Assembly (NCBI GenBank): GCA_900549525.1
Contig: UWSJ01000023.1
Location: 1-23,093 of the forward strand
Direction: 5' to 3'
DNA from: an uncultured Coriobacteriaceae bacterium
GTDB taxonomy: Bacteria; Actinomycetota; Coriobacteriia; Coriobacteriales; Atopobiaceae
DNA: 23,093 nucleotides
Below are positions 22,972-23,093 of this stretch, piece after piece. The translations under genes and the position numbers were made by a program. Position 1 is the stretch's first letter; each line of letters opens with the position of its first letter. The notes beneath the pieces are model-generated. The model was not told the DNA's origin. It did no database searches and was given only the letters and a program-made list of their open reading frames with translations.

Positions 22972-22995
22972 GAGGCCAAGCGCGGCTTCGGCCTC
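22972..22995 (-). terminator. Terminator-like hairpin overlapping the hemD stop codon
   Basis: GAGGCC and AAGC pair with GCTT and GGCCTC around a CGC loop with one bulged base. The stem includes the stop codon of the upstream gene. There is no T-run after it. It separates that gene from the ABC operon promoter. Confidence 0.4.
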
Positions 22996-23093
22996 AGGCG
23001 AGCGCCTCCAACACGGCATCCACGAGCGCGTCGACCGTAGCCTCCTTCGCGACGGCGGGCCTGCCTCCAAGGGCCGCAGCGGACGAGGCGGTT
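22994..23093 (-). CDS. Probable uroporphyrinogen-III synthase, C-terminal end (partial)
   Basis: Only the last 32 codons are inside the window. The tail reads TASSAAALGGRPAVAKEATV and then DALVDAVLEALA before TGA. This resembles the end of HemD, where a TAxxAxxLG string precedes EAT(I/V)xxLVxAL. HemD closes hydroxymethylbilane to uroporphyrinogen III in tetrapyrrole synthesis. It may be the HemD half of a CobA-HemD fusion. The evidence is a short C-terminus, so other proteins with an Ala-rich helical tail are possible. Confidence 0.45.
   Translation of the reverse strand, partial: TASSAAALGGRPAVAKEATVDALVDAVLEALA

Noticed and set aside
22865..22993. Possible cobalamin riboswitch before the importer operon
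   Set aside because: The gap is only about 130 bp, and no B12-box-like string is present.
1..23093. CRISPR array, tRNA/rRNA genes, prophage or insertion sequence
   Set aside because: No regularly spaced repeats, cloverleaf-like sequences, transposase, integrase or phage genes were seen. The inverted-repeat element at 13856-14006 is the only mobile-like feature.

Overview
The window is GC-rich bacterial DNA with densely packed genes. Most genes have GGAGG-type ribosome sites, and -10-like hexamers such as TACAAT, CATAAT and TATACT stand out against the high GC. Gene content (one long PurL, a SlyD-type FKBP, a DUF554 protein, AzlC, an NhaP2-type antiporter) and composition fit an actinomycetote. 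My best guess is class Coriobacteriia (Olsenella/Atopobiaceae-like), but that rests on resemblance and not on a marker gene.

Layout. 1-271 (-) is the N-terminus of a Tat/lipobox PhnD-type binding protein, with a repeat-rich upstream region. 694-1332 (+) is a DedA membrane protein. It converges, across a bidirectional terminator, on a minus-strand pair: an AI-2E/PerM-family permease and a SlyD-like FKBP. A K+/H+ antiporter with two RCK_C domains (3231-4901, +) diverges from that pair. A small four-helix membrane protein and RecQ helicase follow (5111-7473, +). 7474-8114 holds a decayed, frameshifted zinc-ribbon gene and a leader with twin hairpins. Then come a Cys-cluster miniprotein (8115-8372) and homoserine dehydrogenase (8495-9817), an 81-nt near-perfect hairpin, an HTH/coiled-coil protein (9965-10363, -) behind an AT-rich palindromic island, and a U32-family protein (10483-12747, -). 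An SDR oxidoreductase (12943-13743, +) is followed by an element bounded by long inverted repeats (13856-14006), and then by PurL (14210-18007, +).

The last part has an AzlC protein that appears to be fused in frame to the C-terminal half of AzlD (18301-19134), co-transcribed with a DUF554 membrane protein (19144-19875). Converging on them is a minus-strand ABC importer operon: binding protein, one permease and an ATPase, possibly ending in a 43-codon membrane miniprotein. The edge holds the tail of a probable uroporphyrinogen-III synthase (22994-23093, -).

The window is mainly housekeeping (threonine/methionine and purine synthesis, recombination, protein folding, ion and nutrient transport). 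I do not see a complete undescribed defence or mobile system. The most unusual items are the AzlC-AzlD deletion fusion, the inverted-repeat element before purL, the strand-biased 81-nt hairpin after hom, the twin identical-loop hairpins before the Cys-cluster gene, and the palindromic island controlling the HTH/coiled-coil gene.
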